DNA of 64,000 nucleotides from Acholeplasmatales bacterium (GCA_031284585.1 JAITXT010000009.1:44309-108308); one strand, 5' to 3'. Counted from the stretch's first letter, positions 36,405 to 46,211 are shown. The notes: a model not told the origin generated them from the letters alone. A program made the numbers and translations.

Positions 36405-36929
36405 TTAATATGAGGCATAGTAAAAAAGGAACTCATTATCAAAATCTACTTCTTTTAAGATTTTATTAAATATTTTTAACCCATCTTTAATATCTTCAAA
36501 ATATGAGTCTCCATAATCAATAGTTCCAAAGAAGAAACCAGATTGAGTAGGTAACATTATTTTAGCAATTTTTTCAAAATCATCAAATTTTGATTCTCTT
36601 AAAATCTCTAATTTCTTTAATATATCTAATAAATTGACAATTACTTCTCTAGTTATTTCAAAAGGATAATAATCAGGAAAAGAAGTATTACTTTTTTCAT
36701 ATAAAAATCTGTGGATTGAATTAGCTTTCCTAAAATATCCTATCATTTTAAATAATTTATGAACCGTTTCCTCTCCGTTTGTTTCATAAGTATACGGCTC
36801 TAGGTAATTAACTAAATCTATATCATCAAGTTTTTCTATATAAGCTAAACTATCATATAGTCCTATTACACTAAGATTCGTTAAGTTTTTATGCTTTTTT
36901 GCACAGTATATATACATATCTAATCCCAT
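36405..36929 (-). CDS. MGLDMY-type protein, related to phage-associated hypothetical proteins
   Basis: The 174-residue protein opens MGLDMYIYCAKKHKN and has IGYFRKANSIHRFLYE at about 83-98. These match a widespread family of unknown function, common in phages and genomic islands, that starts MGLDMYL and has IGYWRKANxIHxWF. The Trp usual in that motif is Phe here. The middle is alpha/beta with many acidic residues. Surrounded by ordinary genes and a clear terminator, it appears to be a single-gene domesticated or orphan copy rather than part of a prophage. Confidence 0.7.
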   Translation of the reverse strand: MGLDMYIYCAKKHKNLTNLSVIGLYDSLAYIEKLDDIDLVNYLEPYTYETNGEETVHKLFKMIGYFRKANSIHRFLYEKSNTSFPDYYPFEITREVIVNLLDILKKLEILRESKFDDFEKIAKIMLPTQSGFFFGTIDYGDSYFEDIKDGLKIFNKILKEVDFDNEFLFYYASY

Positions 36930-37073
36930 CTTTAATTCTCCTTTAATTAATAATAGAAAGAATTTATCTAAATTTCCTTTTTTAAAAATGTTTTTATATG
37001 TAACTTTATATTTATTGATTTATAATCAAAATATATTGACGTATAATTAATATATTAATAAGGAGATTTTTTT

Positions 37074-37823
37074 ATGAAAAAGTATGTATCAGAATGTTTT
37101 GGAACACTTCTACTTGTATTCTTTGGTTGTGGAGTCGCACTTACAACAGGTGATGTAATAGCAACTTCAATATCGTTTGGGCTAACTCTTGGTGTAATAA
37201 TTATAGTACTAGGTCCTGTTAGTGGTGCACATGTTAATCCTGCTGTTAGTTTAGCTATGGCGATAAGTGGTAAACTTTCTTGGAAAGATTTTATTCTATA
37301 TGTTTTAAGTCAATTAGTTGGGGCATTCCTAGGAGCTTGTCTTTTACTTACTATAACAACTGATGGAATTAGAAATGGTATTTTACTTGGTACTAATTCA
37401 TCTCTACACGAGAACGTAGGTGAAATAATCAATAGTGTAATAGTTGAAACAATATTAACATTTGTATTTGTTAGTACGATTCTATCTATTACTCATAATA
37501 AAAAGAATAGTTCTATCGCTCCTCTAGTTATAGGATTAGTATTATTGCTTGTTCATTTATTTGGTTTTAATGTAACAGGTACAAGCGTTAATCCCGCTAG
37601 AAGTTTTGGACCTGCATTATTAGCTTACTTTGTGAATGGATCTACAGTTCCATTACTAGTACTACCTATCTTTGTGGGAGCGCCACTATTAGGTGGAGTA
37701 CTTGCGGCTCTTCTTTATAGATTTCTTGGAAATAGATATTTAGAGAGTGATGAATGTTGTACGTACGAAGAAGAAGAAGTTTCTTGTCCCCATTGTAAAC
37801 ATGAAGAAAATAAAGATCTATAA
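37074..37823 (+). CDS. Aquaporin (MIP family, AqpZ-like)
   Basis: The 249-residue channel has six membrane helices and two half helices with the NPA motifs at residues 55-57 (HVNPAVS) and 173-175 (SVNPARS). His 161 and Arg 177 at the selectivity filter match water channels (AqpZ) rather than glycerol facilitators, which have Gly at the His position. An AAGGAG site is well placed. Odd is the C-terminus: ESDECCTYEEEEVSCPHCKHEE adds Cys and His (including CPHC) that could bind metal. It stands alone. Selectivity is inferred from two residues only. Confidence 0.9.
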   Translation: MKKYVSECFGTLLLVFFGCGVALTTGDVIATSISFGLTLGVIIIVLGPVSGAHVNPAVSLAMAISGKLSWKDFILYVLSQLVGAFLGACLLLTITTDGIRNGILLGTNSSLHENVGEIINSVIVETILTFVFVSTILSITHNKKNSSIAPLVIGLVLLLVHLFGFNVTGTSVNPARSFGPALLAYFVNGSTVPLLVLPIFVGAPLLGGVLAALLYRFLGNRYLESDECCTYEEEEVSCPHCKHEENKDL

Positions 37824-37930
37824 ATTTTAAAGAAATAAAAATTTAATTTGTAAATCTATAAATACGTTTAAATAATTAATTAAAAGAATTTTAATAATAA
37901 AAAGATATCTAAAATATGATAGTTTTAAAT

Positions 37931-39598
37931 CTATTTGATTTTTAGTTCTCCTTTTTTAATTTCATAAATTCGGTCAGTAATTTTTCCAATAGATTCACGG
38001 TGTGATACAATAAGTATTGCTTTATCTTTTCTATTACAAGAAATTGAATTTAAAATTATATCTTCATTAATACTATCAACGTTACTTGTTGGTTCATCTA
38101 AGATAAGAAATTTACTTTTCTTTAAAAAAGCCCTAGCAAGCCCTATTCTTTGTTTTTCACCTGCTGAGATTTTATTTCCTAGGCTACCAACTCTAGTATT
38201 ATAACCATCTTTTAAACTAATAATAAAATCATGAATTCTAGCTTCTTTACAAGCAGAAACTACTTCTTCTTCCGTAGCATTTTGATTAGCAATCAAAAGA
38301 TTATATAAAATAGTATCATCAAACAAAAAAGTTTGTTGTCCAAGGTAGGCTATGTTATTTGTTAATGATTTTGAGTTAATATCTTCAATATCGATACCAT
38401 TATATAAAATAGTTCCATTTTTAGATTCTAAAATTCTCATAATTAATTTAAGTAATGTAGTTTTTCCTGCACCTGACTTACCAATTAAACCAACTATTTC
38501 ACCTGTTGAGATATCTATGTTAATATTATCTAAAATTTTAATATTATTATAATCAAAGGATAGATTACTAATTTTTAAATTCTCAAAAGTAATATCATTT
38601 TTAAGGACAATTTCCTTAATATCAGGTTTAGTTTCTAATAAATCTAGGATTCTATCTCCTGAGGCAAATGTATTAGTTAAATTAGCAGGGAGCATAGAAA
38701 GTTGAATCACAGGACCAAAAGATGATAGTACAGTTACAACACCAATTACTGTTATACCAATGGAAAGACCAATTTCTAACCTTAAATATAGTAAAAGAGA
38801 AACACCTAAGACCATTAATAAAGATAATACCATTTGAGTTAAACTTGAAATAAAATTACTCTTAATGTTTTCTTTGTTATTAATTTCATTTAATTTAATT
38901 GAATAGCTAGATAAGAAATTTACTCTATTTTGGATAGCATTATAAAAAATTATCTCATTCAAACCTTTAATTGAATCAAGGAAAAAACTATTAAATAAAG
39001 AAAGTTCGTTTTTATATCTTATTCCTCCTTTCCTTAAAAATAAATTTGAAATTATAGGTAATATTAAGCCTATTAAGAGATAAGAAAAAAGTAAAAAGAA
39101 AGATAAGATAGGACTCACTACAAAATAAGTAAAGATAAAGATAACAGCCCCTACAATAAGAGCAATTAGTATAGGAGATATAGTATGAGCATAAAATACT
39201 TCAATTGTTTCTATATCTCTAGTTATTAAACTAATCGTATCACCTTTTTGCATATTTTCATGTTGAGAATAAGAAAGGTTACTTAGTGATTTAAACATTC
39301 TATCTCTTATTTTAGCTAACAACTTAAAAGCAATATAGTGATTACAATACTGTTCAATATATCTTAAAAATCCTTTTAATACTCCAAGAGAAATTATAAT
39401 GAGAGAAATATATAAGTAACTTAAACTAATATTCTCTCCAAGTAATTTTGCAACCGCAACAGAGCCAAAAACCAAAATAAAAATCGAACTTAAATTTGAA
39501 ATTACTCCATTTAAAATAGCAAGTAACATCACAAATTGAAGTTTACCAATAAGTTTATACAATAAATACATTATTTTTAGACTATTTCTTTTCTTCAT
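37931..39598 (-). CDS. ABC exporter half, CydC-like
   Basis: The 555-residue protein fuses six membrane helices (about 20-290) to an ATPase: Walker A GKSGAGKTT (about 371-379), Q-loop YLGQQTFLFDDTILYNLL, signature ISAGEKQRIGLARAF, Walker B FLILDEPTSNVD and switch His VSHRES. The second signature residue is Ala (ISAGE instead of LSGGE), so one of the two ATP sites of the heterodimer may be weak. It overlaps the partner ABC gene by 4 bp, forming a heterodimer. The pair resembles CydDC (heme/thiol exporter for cytochrome bd assembly). No cydAB is in the window. Confidence 0.85.
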   Translation of the reverse strand: MKKRNSLKIMYLLYKLIGKLQFVMLLAILNGVISNLSSIFILVFGSVAVAKLLGENISLSYLYISLIIISLGVLKGFLRYIEQYCNHYIAFKLLAKIRDRMFKSLSNLSYSQHENMQKGDTISLITRDIETIEVFYAHTISPILIALIVGAVIFIFTYFVVSPILSFFLLFSYLLIGLILPIISNLFLRKGGIRYKNELSLFNSFFLDSIKGLNEIIFYNAIQNRVNFLSSYSIKLNEINNKENIKSNFISSLTQMVLSLLMVLGVSLLLYLRLEIGLSIGITVIGVVTVLSSFGPVIQLSMLPANLTNTFASGDRILDLLETKPDIKEIVLKNDITFENLKISNLSFDYNNIKILDNINIDISTGEIVGLIGKSGAGKTTLLKLIMRILESKNGTILYNGIDIEDINSKSLTNNIAYLGQQTFLFDDTILYNLLIANQNATEEEVVSACKEARIHDFIISLKDGYNTRVGSLGNKISAGEKQRIGLARAFLKKSKFLILDEPTSNVDSINEDIILNSISCNRKDKAILIVSHRESIGKITDRIYEIKKGELKIK

Positions 39599-41310
39599 AA
39601 ATTTATTTCTTCCTTTGGAAATAATTGTTCTTTTTGATGTAGTGAGTAATATTCACCGTGTTTAGAAAGAAGTTCACTATGTGTACCAAATTCTTCAACT
39701 TTATTATTTTTTAATACATAGATTAAATTAGATTTCGTAGCATTATAAATTCTATGAGTGATAAGAATTACAATACTATTTTTAGAAAGTAAATAAATAT
39801 TTTTCATAATTATTTCCTCACTTAACACATCAACGTTTGAAGTTGCTTCATCAAAAATATAGATTTCTTTTTTCTTTGTTAAATTAAATGCAAGTGCTAA
39901 CCTTTGCTTCTCGCCTCCTGAAAAATTACTACTATCTTCGTTTATGACGTAATCAAGTCCTCCTTTTTCAGAAACTATTTCGTTCAATTTTACTTTTTTC
40001 AAAGATTCTATCATCTCAGATTCAGTTACATTTTTATTCACTAAAATAAAATTATTTCTAATTGAATCATTAAATATATAGGTTTTCTCAGAAACAACTG
40101 AAATATTTTCATATAAACTTGTCTCACTAATATCTCTAATCGAAGTACCATTAATAGAAATATTCCCGCTTGAGGGAATTACTTCCCCTAATATTAATTT
40201 AATTAAAGTAGACTTCCCAGTTCCAGATTCCCCAACAATTGAGATTATACTATTTTGAGGGAAAGAAATATTTAGATCTTGAAGAACATTTTTTTCACTA
40301 TTATAACTAAAACTTAAATCTTTTAAAACTATATCACCACTTGTAAAAGGTTTATCTCCCCATTTTATGTCATCTTCTTTTAAGATTCCTAGTATCTTTC
40401 TACCAGCGGTTGCTCCATTCATTGCTACGTGAAACGCGCTTCCGAAAGCCCTTAACGGTAAAAAGAATTCAATAGCTATTAGAATTAAGAAAAGAGCACC
40501 AAAAGGATTAACTTGTCCAATTTTAGAATAGATGCTAGTAGTGATTCCAATTGCAGCGCCACCATAAGCTACTAAATCCATAACAGTCAAAGAAAATAAT
40601 TGCATAACTAATACTTTCATTGTAATATGACGAAATTCTTCTGCCTCTTCATTCATTTTTAAATTCCTTGAACTTGTTGCATCAAAACTTTTTAGTTCTA
40701 AAAAACCATGTAGACTATCTAGAAAACTATCTCCTAGGGTAATATATTTATTCCAATATTTAGCAAATATTTTCTTAGCAAATTTAGACATGAAAATAAT
40801 AGACATGGGAATTATAGGAACAGCTACTAGTAAAAGAATACCAGTTAATAAATCAAGACTAATACAAATTCCAAATAAAACTATAGGAGCTGATATAGCC
40901 AGGAAAAAAGTAGGTAAATAAGAAGTATAGTAAAGAGAAAGTTGCTCTATCCCATCACTTGCTAGTTGCGTGAGCCCTGCTAGTCCAATCTCTTCTCTGG
41001 AATCAATACTTATAGTAAGAAGTTTTCTATATAATTCATTTCTTAAATCCTTTTTTAAATATTCAGTAATTTTATTTTTGAAATATCCATTTAATAACTG
41101 AAGAATAAACCTAAGTATGATTATTAATAATATAAAGACATATAATAAATTATTTTTTTCAAAAAATCCTTCATATGAGTTATATAAAACAAGACAAATT
41201 AAACCAATAAAACCAATATTTAAAAATAGATTAATAAAATTATCAATCGCACTTAGGATAATATATTTAAATTTTTTCTTTATTAATTTAAATAATTCTT
41301 TATCAATCAT
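39595..41310 (-). CDS. ABC exporter half, CydD-like
   Basis: The 571-residue partner of the downstream ABC gene. The membrane part has the CydD hallmarks: DSFLDSLHGFLELKSFDAT, then EFRHITMKVLVMQLFSL, then LIAIEFFLPLRAFGSAFHVAMNG (about 280-302), a block that is diagnostic of the CydD branch. The ATPase has Walker A GESGTGKST, signature FSGGEKQRLALAF, Walker B YIFDEATSNVD and switch His LITHRI. In characterised systems CydDC moves heme or thiols needed for cytochrome bd. Here the cargo is open. It overlaps the DUF454 gene by 4 bp, so all three genes form one operon. Confidence 0.87.
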   Translation of the reverse strand: MIDKELFKLIKKKFKYIILSAIDNFINLFLNIGFIGLICLVLYNSYEGFFEKNNLLYVFILLIIILRFILQLLNGYFKNKITEYLKKDLRNELYRKLLTISIDSREEIGLAGLTQLASDGIEQLSLYYTSYLPTFFLAISAPIVLFGICISLDLLTGILLLVAVPIIPMSIIFMSKFAKKIFAKYWNKYITLGDSFLDSLHGFLELKSFDATSSRNLKMNEEAEEFRHITMKVLVMQLFSLTVMDLVAYGGAAIGITTSIYSKIGQVNPFGALFLILIAIEFFLPLRAFGSAFHVAMNGATAGRKILGILKEDDIKWGDKPFTSGDIVLKDLSFSYNSEKNVLQDLNISFPQNSIISIVGESGTGKSTLIKLILGEVIPSSGNISINGTSIRDISETSLYENISVVSEKTYIFNDSIRNNFILVNKNVTESEMIESLKKVKLNEIVSEKGGLDYVINEDSSNFSGGEKQRLALAFNLTKKKEIYIFDEATSNVDVLSEEIIMKNIYLLSKNSIVILITHRIYNATKSNLIYVLKNNKVEEFGTHSELLSKHGEYYSLHQKEQLFPKEEINL

Positions 41311-41777
41311 AAAATAATCTCCTCTTCCGCACTCCCCGGTTCTCTTATTTCACTGGATAATTTTTCTTTTTCATCAATTTCTGCTAGCATTTCTAAAATT
41401 TTTTCTTTGGAAACAGATTTTACAAAAAATATAAAACCAATATAATGTCCTATTATAACTAGCACAAGAACTATTCGCATTGGGAGTACTGGAACTAGTA
41501 TAATAGGAATAGAAATCAAAATAGTTATAAAAGCAAGAAGTTCAAACTTTGATAAATTAGTCATAGCTCTAGTTTTAATAAAAGGACGCAATCTTTTTTT
41601 ATAAATTGAAGTACTAAGAAACCATTTTTCAAATCTTGTGGAACCTTTCGCATAACATATTAATGTAAGTAATAAGAAAGGAACCGTCGGAAGAACAGGA
41701 ATAACTATTCCTACTATACCTAACCCTAAAAATATAGTTCCTAAACAAACTAAAATCAAATTAATAATCTTTTTCAT
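41307..41777 (-). CDS. DUF454 (YbaN-like) small membrane protein
   Basis: Start chosen at ATG 41777, preceded by AAGGAG at a good distance; an in-frame start at 41804 lies upstream of that site and inside the operator. The 156-residue product has an N-terminal helix pair (LVCLGTIFLGLGIVGIVIPVLPTVPFLLLTLICYAKGS, the DUF454 signature around residues 8-45), RFEKWFLSTSIYKKRLRPF, and a second hydrophobic block. The C-terminus is acidic. YbaN-type genes occur beside ABC or heme-linked genes in several Bacillota; the function is unknown. Confidence 0.85.
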   Translation of the reverse strand: MKKIINLILVCLGTIFLGLGIVGIVIPVLPTVPFLLLTLICYAKGSTRFEKWFLSTSIYKKRLRPFIKTRAMTNLSKFELLAFITILISIPIILVPVLPMRIVLVLVIIGHYIGFIFFVKSVSKEKILEMLAEIDEKEKLSSEIREPGSAEEEIIL

Positions 41778-41793
41778 TAAATGATATCTCCTT

Positions 41794-41830
41794 AAATTAG
41801 TCAATCTAATTTAAAATAATTTTAATTAGA
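41794..41830 (-). promoter_or_regulatory. Palindromic operator cluster before the DUF454-CydDC-like operon
   Basis: Three half-sites AAATTAG (41794-41800), CTAATTT (41806-41812) and TTAATTAG (41822-41829) alternate in orientation. The first two form a perfect 7-bp inverted repeat with 5-base spacer; the last two form a near-perfect 26-base palindrome (41805-41830). A TATAAT (minus strand, 41837-41842) lies right upstream, so a dimeric repressor (MarR or TetR type by style) would block the start site. No regulator gene is adjacent. Confidence 0.6.
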
Positions 41831-41955
41831 TAGTTTATTATACTCTTATTTTTAAAAATTATCCTAAAAATAAATATCTTTTTAAAGAATTAAAAATAGA
41901 TTATTTAATGGATCTATCAAATTCTAAAATTTTAAAATCTAAAAATTACTTATAG

Positions 41956-43194
41956 TTATTTTAAATATTCTAAAATTTTTTCATCCTGTAATTCATGAGT
42001 AACCAAATAAGAATAGAAAAGCCCACTTCTTTTAATAGTTCTTTTTAAATCTGTTTTATCTATTTCTACTAATCCAAATTTAGGAGTATATCCTTCTTTC
42101 CATTCAAAATTATCTGTAAAACACCAATGGTAATATCTTCTTACATCTAATCCACTTTTTTCTAAGATACTCAAGTGATTATAGATAAAAGGTATTCTAA
42201 AACTATCAGTATTATCACAGGTACCATTTTCGGTTATATAGATTGGTAATTTTAATTTTTTTAATATTTCTTTAATAGCAATAATAATACCTTCAGGATA
42301 AATATTCCAATTTAAATCTGTTTTCGGAAGTTTTGAATTTTCATCAACTTTAAAACCTTTGAAAAAAGAAACAGAATAATAATTTAATCCAATAAAGTCA
42401 ACATATTTTCCTTTTTTTTCTTTATTATTATTTTTAAGATGTTTAAAGTTCCCGAGATAAAAAGAATCTAAAGTATAATCATTATATATTTTCTTATAAA
42501 CTTTAGCGCTTAGACTACCTAATAAACTATATTTAGCTCCAAAAGCTACTCCATGACTATGAGCAATAGAAATAAAAACCTCTCTTTCTAAATCACTATA
42601 ATAATTATGAATATGTTTATATAATAAAATATGTGCATGAGCCATATTAGAAATTACTTTTTTATATTTAGAATAGCTTGCTACAAGTGGAGGCCAGATT
42701 CCAAGGAGATATGATTGAAGTGCATAGATAGAAGGCTCATTAAAAGTTAAATATTCAGAAACTAAATCTTTGAAATAAGGTAAGATATGTTTTACATAGT
42801 CAATAAAAAAATGGATATTCTCATAAACCAACCAAGAACCTTTTTCATCAAACCAAGAAGGATTAGTAAAATGATGAAAACAAACCATCACATTGATACC
42901 TCTACTTGTTAATGATTTAATCTCTTCTACATATTCCTCAATTATAGAATCTACATAAACACCCTCTGACGTATTAATAGCTGCCCATTCAATACTCATT
43001 CTATATTCTTTAATATTTAAAGAACAAAGCAAATCTAAATCATCTTTTAAATGTTCTAAATGATTAACCCCATAACTCGGAGATGAGAGATCTTTAATAT
43101 TTTTATCCCTTGCAAAATCATGCCATGATGACCTAATATTTCTTCCTTCGATTTGGGTTGCTGAAGTAGCAATTCCTAATTTAATTTTTTCCAT
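41956..43194 (-). CDS. GH1 family beta-glycosidase
   Basis: Cytosolic retaining beta-glycosidase of 412 residues, a little short for the family (usual 440-480). Acid/base E153 in TFNEP and nucleophile E322 in YITENG are present, as are the N-terminal GIATSATQIEG and DDLDLLCSLNIKEYRMSIEW. No phospho-sugar binding residues were confirmed, and with a GPH symporter rather than a PTS in the operon, an unphosphorylated substrate such as cellobiose or laminaribiose seems likely. It overlaps the GH20 gene by 14 bases. Confidence 0.92.
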   Translation of the reverse strand: MEKIKLGIATSATQIEGRNIRSSWHDFARDKNIKDLSSPSYGVNHLEHLKDDLDLLCSLNIKEYRMSIEWAAINTSEGVYVDSIIEEYVEEIKSLTSRGINVMVCFHHFTNPSWFDEKGSWLVYENIHFFIDYVKHILPYFKDLVSEYLTFNEPSIYALQSYLLGIWPPLVASYSKYKKVISNMAHAHILLYKHIHNYYSDLEREVFISIAHSHGVAFGAKYSLLGSLSAKVYKKIYNDYTLDSFYLGNFKHLKNNNKEKKGKYVDFIGLNYYSVSFFKGFKVDENSKLPKTDLNWNIYPEGIIIAIKEILKKLKLPIYITENGTCDNTDSFRIPFIYNHLSILEKSGLDVRRYYHWCFTDNFEWKEGYTPKFGLVEIDKTDLKRTIKRSGLFYSYLVTHELQDEKILEYLK

Positions 43195-44716
43195 TTTTTT
43201 CCTCTTTCTTTAATTTATTAATAATTATTAAACCTTTAAAACCAATGTAATAAATAAAAAACTTTAAACTATTAAGAAAACCAAATTTTGTTTCAAAAGT
43301 CGTCTTTACATATTCCATTTTTGATAATTCCTTAAAGTGATTTCTAAGGTATTCTTTTTTATTTTTTTTATCAAGATATTTTAAGTTAATATCAAAACCT
43401 TTTTCTAAACGCACTAAACTAACTTTTTGAATTTCTTTTATAAATTTATGATAATTAAGTTTAAATGACCAATTTTTCTCGCCCAAAGCATAAATTCTCG
43501 GAAACAATTTTTCTAGTATCATTTCATGATTTAAAACTCTTTCTGTCCATAAACATGCCTCAAAGCCTACAATGTTTTTGTAATTACTTTTGTATTTATA
43601 AGTTCTTTTTAATCCTCCAAAAAAAGAAGGAAAATCATAATAGAAATGAAAATAATCAGAATTAATAATTTCTTTATTTCCACTTTTATATTTTTTAAAA
43701 TCTTTATTGTTATGAGAAGATTGCCAATATTGAACTATACCATCAAAAGAAGAATCTTGAAGCGAATATGAATCATTCCAAATTATAATCTTCTTTCCGT
43801 ACTGTGCCGCAATTAATCTTACTTTTTTATTAAAGTAACCTTGTAATTCATGATTTGACTTTAAGTTGTTTTCTTTTGAAACTTTCCTACATTTCTCACA
43901 AGACTCCCAGTTAGAAGTAATTACTTCATCTCCACCTATATGAATATATGGATATATGAAAACACTTGCTAATTCTTTAAATAAATTATCTAAAAATAAA
44001 TAAGTAAACTCATTACCAATACATAGAGCATTACCATATATGCCAGGTAGGACCCCGACACTTAGTTTTGTATCAACACAAGATAATCCTTCTAAGTTTG
44101 CTAATATTGCGGTTGTGTGACCTGGAATATCTATCTCAGGAATAATATCAATACCTCTTCTTAAAGCAAAATCCACGACTTCTTTGATATCATCTTTAGA
44201 ATAAAAGTTATTATCATCTACTAAGTTTAGATATTTATCTAATTTAATTCTAAATCCCTGATCATCAGATAAATGCCAATGAAATTTATTTAATTTTAAC
44301 AAAGACATTTCTTCAATAATAGACATAACTATTTCCTTACTAAAAAAGTGTCTCGCGCAATCTAACATAAACCCACGATGCCTTTTAAAAGGATAATCTA
44401 CAATTTCCCTGCACTTTATAGTACTACTCTCAAGGAAAAGATTATAAATTGTAGTAAAAGCTAAAATAACTCCTCTATTATCTTTAGAAGTAATAGTTAT
44501 ATTATCATCTATATCAATGTGATATTCTTCATCTCGTAAATTATGATCTTCTATTAATTCTATTTTTAGTTTAGAATTTGGATCTATTTGAAGACCGGAA
44601 CGTTCCAAAAAAACACTATAAGAATCTATTGTAAAATTTGAATTAATTAAATTAAAATTTTTTAAAGTTAAATATTTATTCTTTTTTTCCTTCACTTGTA
44701 GAATCGCTGGAATCAT
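43181..44716 (-). CDS. GH20 family beta-N-acetylhexosaminidase
   Basis: The 511-residue enzyme has the GH20 start HRGFMLDCARHFFSKEIV (113-130), then FHWHLSDDQGFR (145-156), IPEIDIPGHTTAIL and the catalytic pair D263-E264 in HIGGDEV. It works through the substrate-assisted mechanism that needs an N-acetyl group, so it should remove GlcNAc or GalNAc from host or microbial glycans. It has no signal peptide and probably acts on imported sugars. Its end overlaps GH1 and its start overlaps the symporter by 41 bases. The C-terminal tail is hydrophobic then basic (about 485-511), unusual for a soluble GH20. Confidence 0.92.
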   Translation of the reverse strand: MIPAILQVKEKKNKYLTLKNFNLINSNFTIDSYSVFLERSGLQIDPNSKLKIELIEDHNLRDEEYHIDIDDNITITSKDNRGVILAFTTIYNLFLESSTIKCREIVDYPFKRHRGFMLDCARHFFSKEIVMSIIEEMSLLKLNKFHWHLSDDQGFRIKLDKYLNLVDDNNFYSKDDIKEVVDFALRRGIDIIPEIDIPGHTTAILANLEGLSCVDTKLSVGVLPGIYGNALCIGNEFTYLFLDNLFKELASVFIYPYIHIGGDEVITSNWESCEKCRKVSKENNLKSNHELQGYFNKKVRLIAAQYGKKIIIWNDSYSLQDSSFDGIVQYWQSSHNNKDFKKYKSGNKEIINSDYFHFYYDFPSFFGGLKRTYKYKSNYKNIVGFEACLWTERVLNHEMILEKLFPRIYALGEKNWSFKLNYHKFIKEIQKVSLVRLEKGFDINLKYLDKKNKKEYLRNHFKELSKMEYVKTTFETKFGFLNSLKFFIYYIGFKGLIIINKLKKEEKNGKN

Positions 44717-46211
44717 TTACTACCTCCGTCACTTGCCTATTTTTTTTATAAAGAAGATATTCTTTTCGAGATAGATTAAGTAACTTATTCGCATCTTCTT
44801 CAGAGATTATTTTTTGATTTGCATTCGCCATAATTTCAATTTTATAATCTCTTAATTTATAAAAATAAAGAGGAATAAAACCTATTAAGTATCCAATTTG
44901 AGGAACTATAATAAATGAAAGCCATAATCTGTCATTAAAAAATTCATTTTGCAAAACTGGAACCCCATTAACTGGTTCCCCTTCAATAAATCCAATAATT
45001 CCTAACATAAGTAAGGATACTAAAATCGCTAAAGTCCCATTTAATTTAGCACTAAAAGTTTGAGTAGCAAACGCACAACCAGCAGCATTACTCTTAGTTT
45101 TATAAAAACCATATTCCGCACAGTCAGCAGTAAACATAAATGTTAGTGTTCCAATGATTGCTGCTGGAAAGGTTCTTAAAAACGAAAAAATCCAAAAAAC
45201 TACTTGGTTTTTATATCCAGCAATATAGGATAATATACTAAGTAAAATACCCAGAATAATTCCAAAAACAAATATATAAAATTTATCATACTTTTTAGCA
45301 AGTACAGGGATAAATATAGCAACCAAAATAAACGGTACTAGACTAATTACACCAGAAATAGTCGCATAAGCATCCATATATGGAGTTAAATATCTTCCGA
45401 CATAAATAGTTAGCGATCCACCTATTCCAAAGACTCCAACAATAATATAAGAAAGATAAAAGAGAAGGAGATATTTATTTTTAAGCATATAAACACCCAT
45501 TTCCTTGAAGCTTATCGGTTTAACGGATTCAGGTTTTGTTCTTTCCTTTCCATGAAAGCAAATAGGTATCATCATAATAAATGATAAAAGCGAAAATAAA
45601 ATAACTGTTAATTCCCAAGTAAAACTAATTTTTACAGAATCTCTTAAAAATCCATTAATAAGTGGTACAGCAGCAAACGCAAAATTATATCCAAGCCCTC
45701 CAAGAAGTCTTCCATTTGACATAATTTTTGTTCTTTCATCTTGATTTGTGGTCATAGCAGTTGGAAGACCATAAATAGGAATATCACAAATAGTATAAGA
45801 AGTATCCCATAATAAATACGCAACTCCAATCCAAATAACTTTATATAGTTCACTAAACTCTCTAGGAACTGAAAACAATAAAATCGTTGAAATAGGAATT
45901 CCAATAAGACTAATTTTTAACCAAGGTTTAAATTTCCCACTTTTTAAGTGAAATTTATCAACTAAAACCCCAAAAAGAGTATCATTAAAAGCATCCCATA
46001 CTTTTACTAATAGTAAAACTGGTGCTAAAATAAGTGGATTAATACCAATATCAGTTGCATAGTTGGTAAGAAGAGCAGCACACATCACATAAAAAATATT
46101 TTGTCCAAGCAAATAAAACGAGTAACTTCTCCTTTCTTTCTTAGAGGTTGTGTAACCATTATTTGCTGTTCTTTTAACTTCTCTTGTTATTTTTTCATCT
46201 ATAATTTGCAT
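44676..46211 (-). CDS. GPH-family sugar:cation symporter
   Basis: The 511-residue transporter has about 12 helices and the GPH (melibiose-type) signatures AFNDTLFGVLVDKF (about 73-86) and LVSLLM..IGFIEG. It starts the operon with GH20 and GH1 and so probably brings in the oligosaccharide those enzymes cut. It lies divergent from the GH16 beta-glucanase gene, with a 227-base regulatory region between. Transport energy is a cation gradient by family rule; the sugar is not known. The end overlaps GH20 deeply, suggesting tight co-expression. Confidence 0.9.
   Translation of the reverse strand: MQIIDEKITREVKRTANNGYTTSKKERRSYSFYLLGQNIFYVMCAALLTNYATDIGINPLILAPVLLLVKVWDAFNDTLFGVLVDKFHLKSGKFKPWLKISLIGIPISTILLFSVPREFSELYKVIWIGVAYLLWDTSYTICDIPIYGLPTAMTTNQDERTKIMSNGRLLGGLGYNFAFAAVPLINGFLRDSVKISFTWELTVILFSLLSFIMMIPICFHGKERTKPESVKPISFKEMGVYMLKNKYLLLFYLSYIIVGVFGIGGSLTIYVGRYLTPYMDAYATISGVISLVPFILVAIFIPVLAKKYDKFYIFVFGIILGILLSILSYIAGYKNQVVFWIFSFLRTFPAAIIGTLTFMFTADCAEYGFYKTKSNAAGCAFATQTFSAKLNGTLAILVSLLMLGIIGFIEGEPVNGVPVLQNEFFNDRLWLSFIIVPQIGYLIGFIPLYFYKLRDYKIEIMANANQKIISEEDANKLLNLSRKEYLLYKKNRQVTEVVNDSSDSTSEGKKE

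Noticed and set aside
36405..36929. Prophage region around the MGLDMY-type gene
   Set aside because: No integrase, capsid, terminase or attachment repeats nearby.
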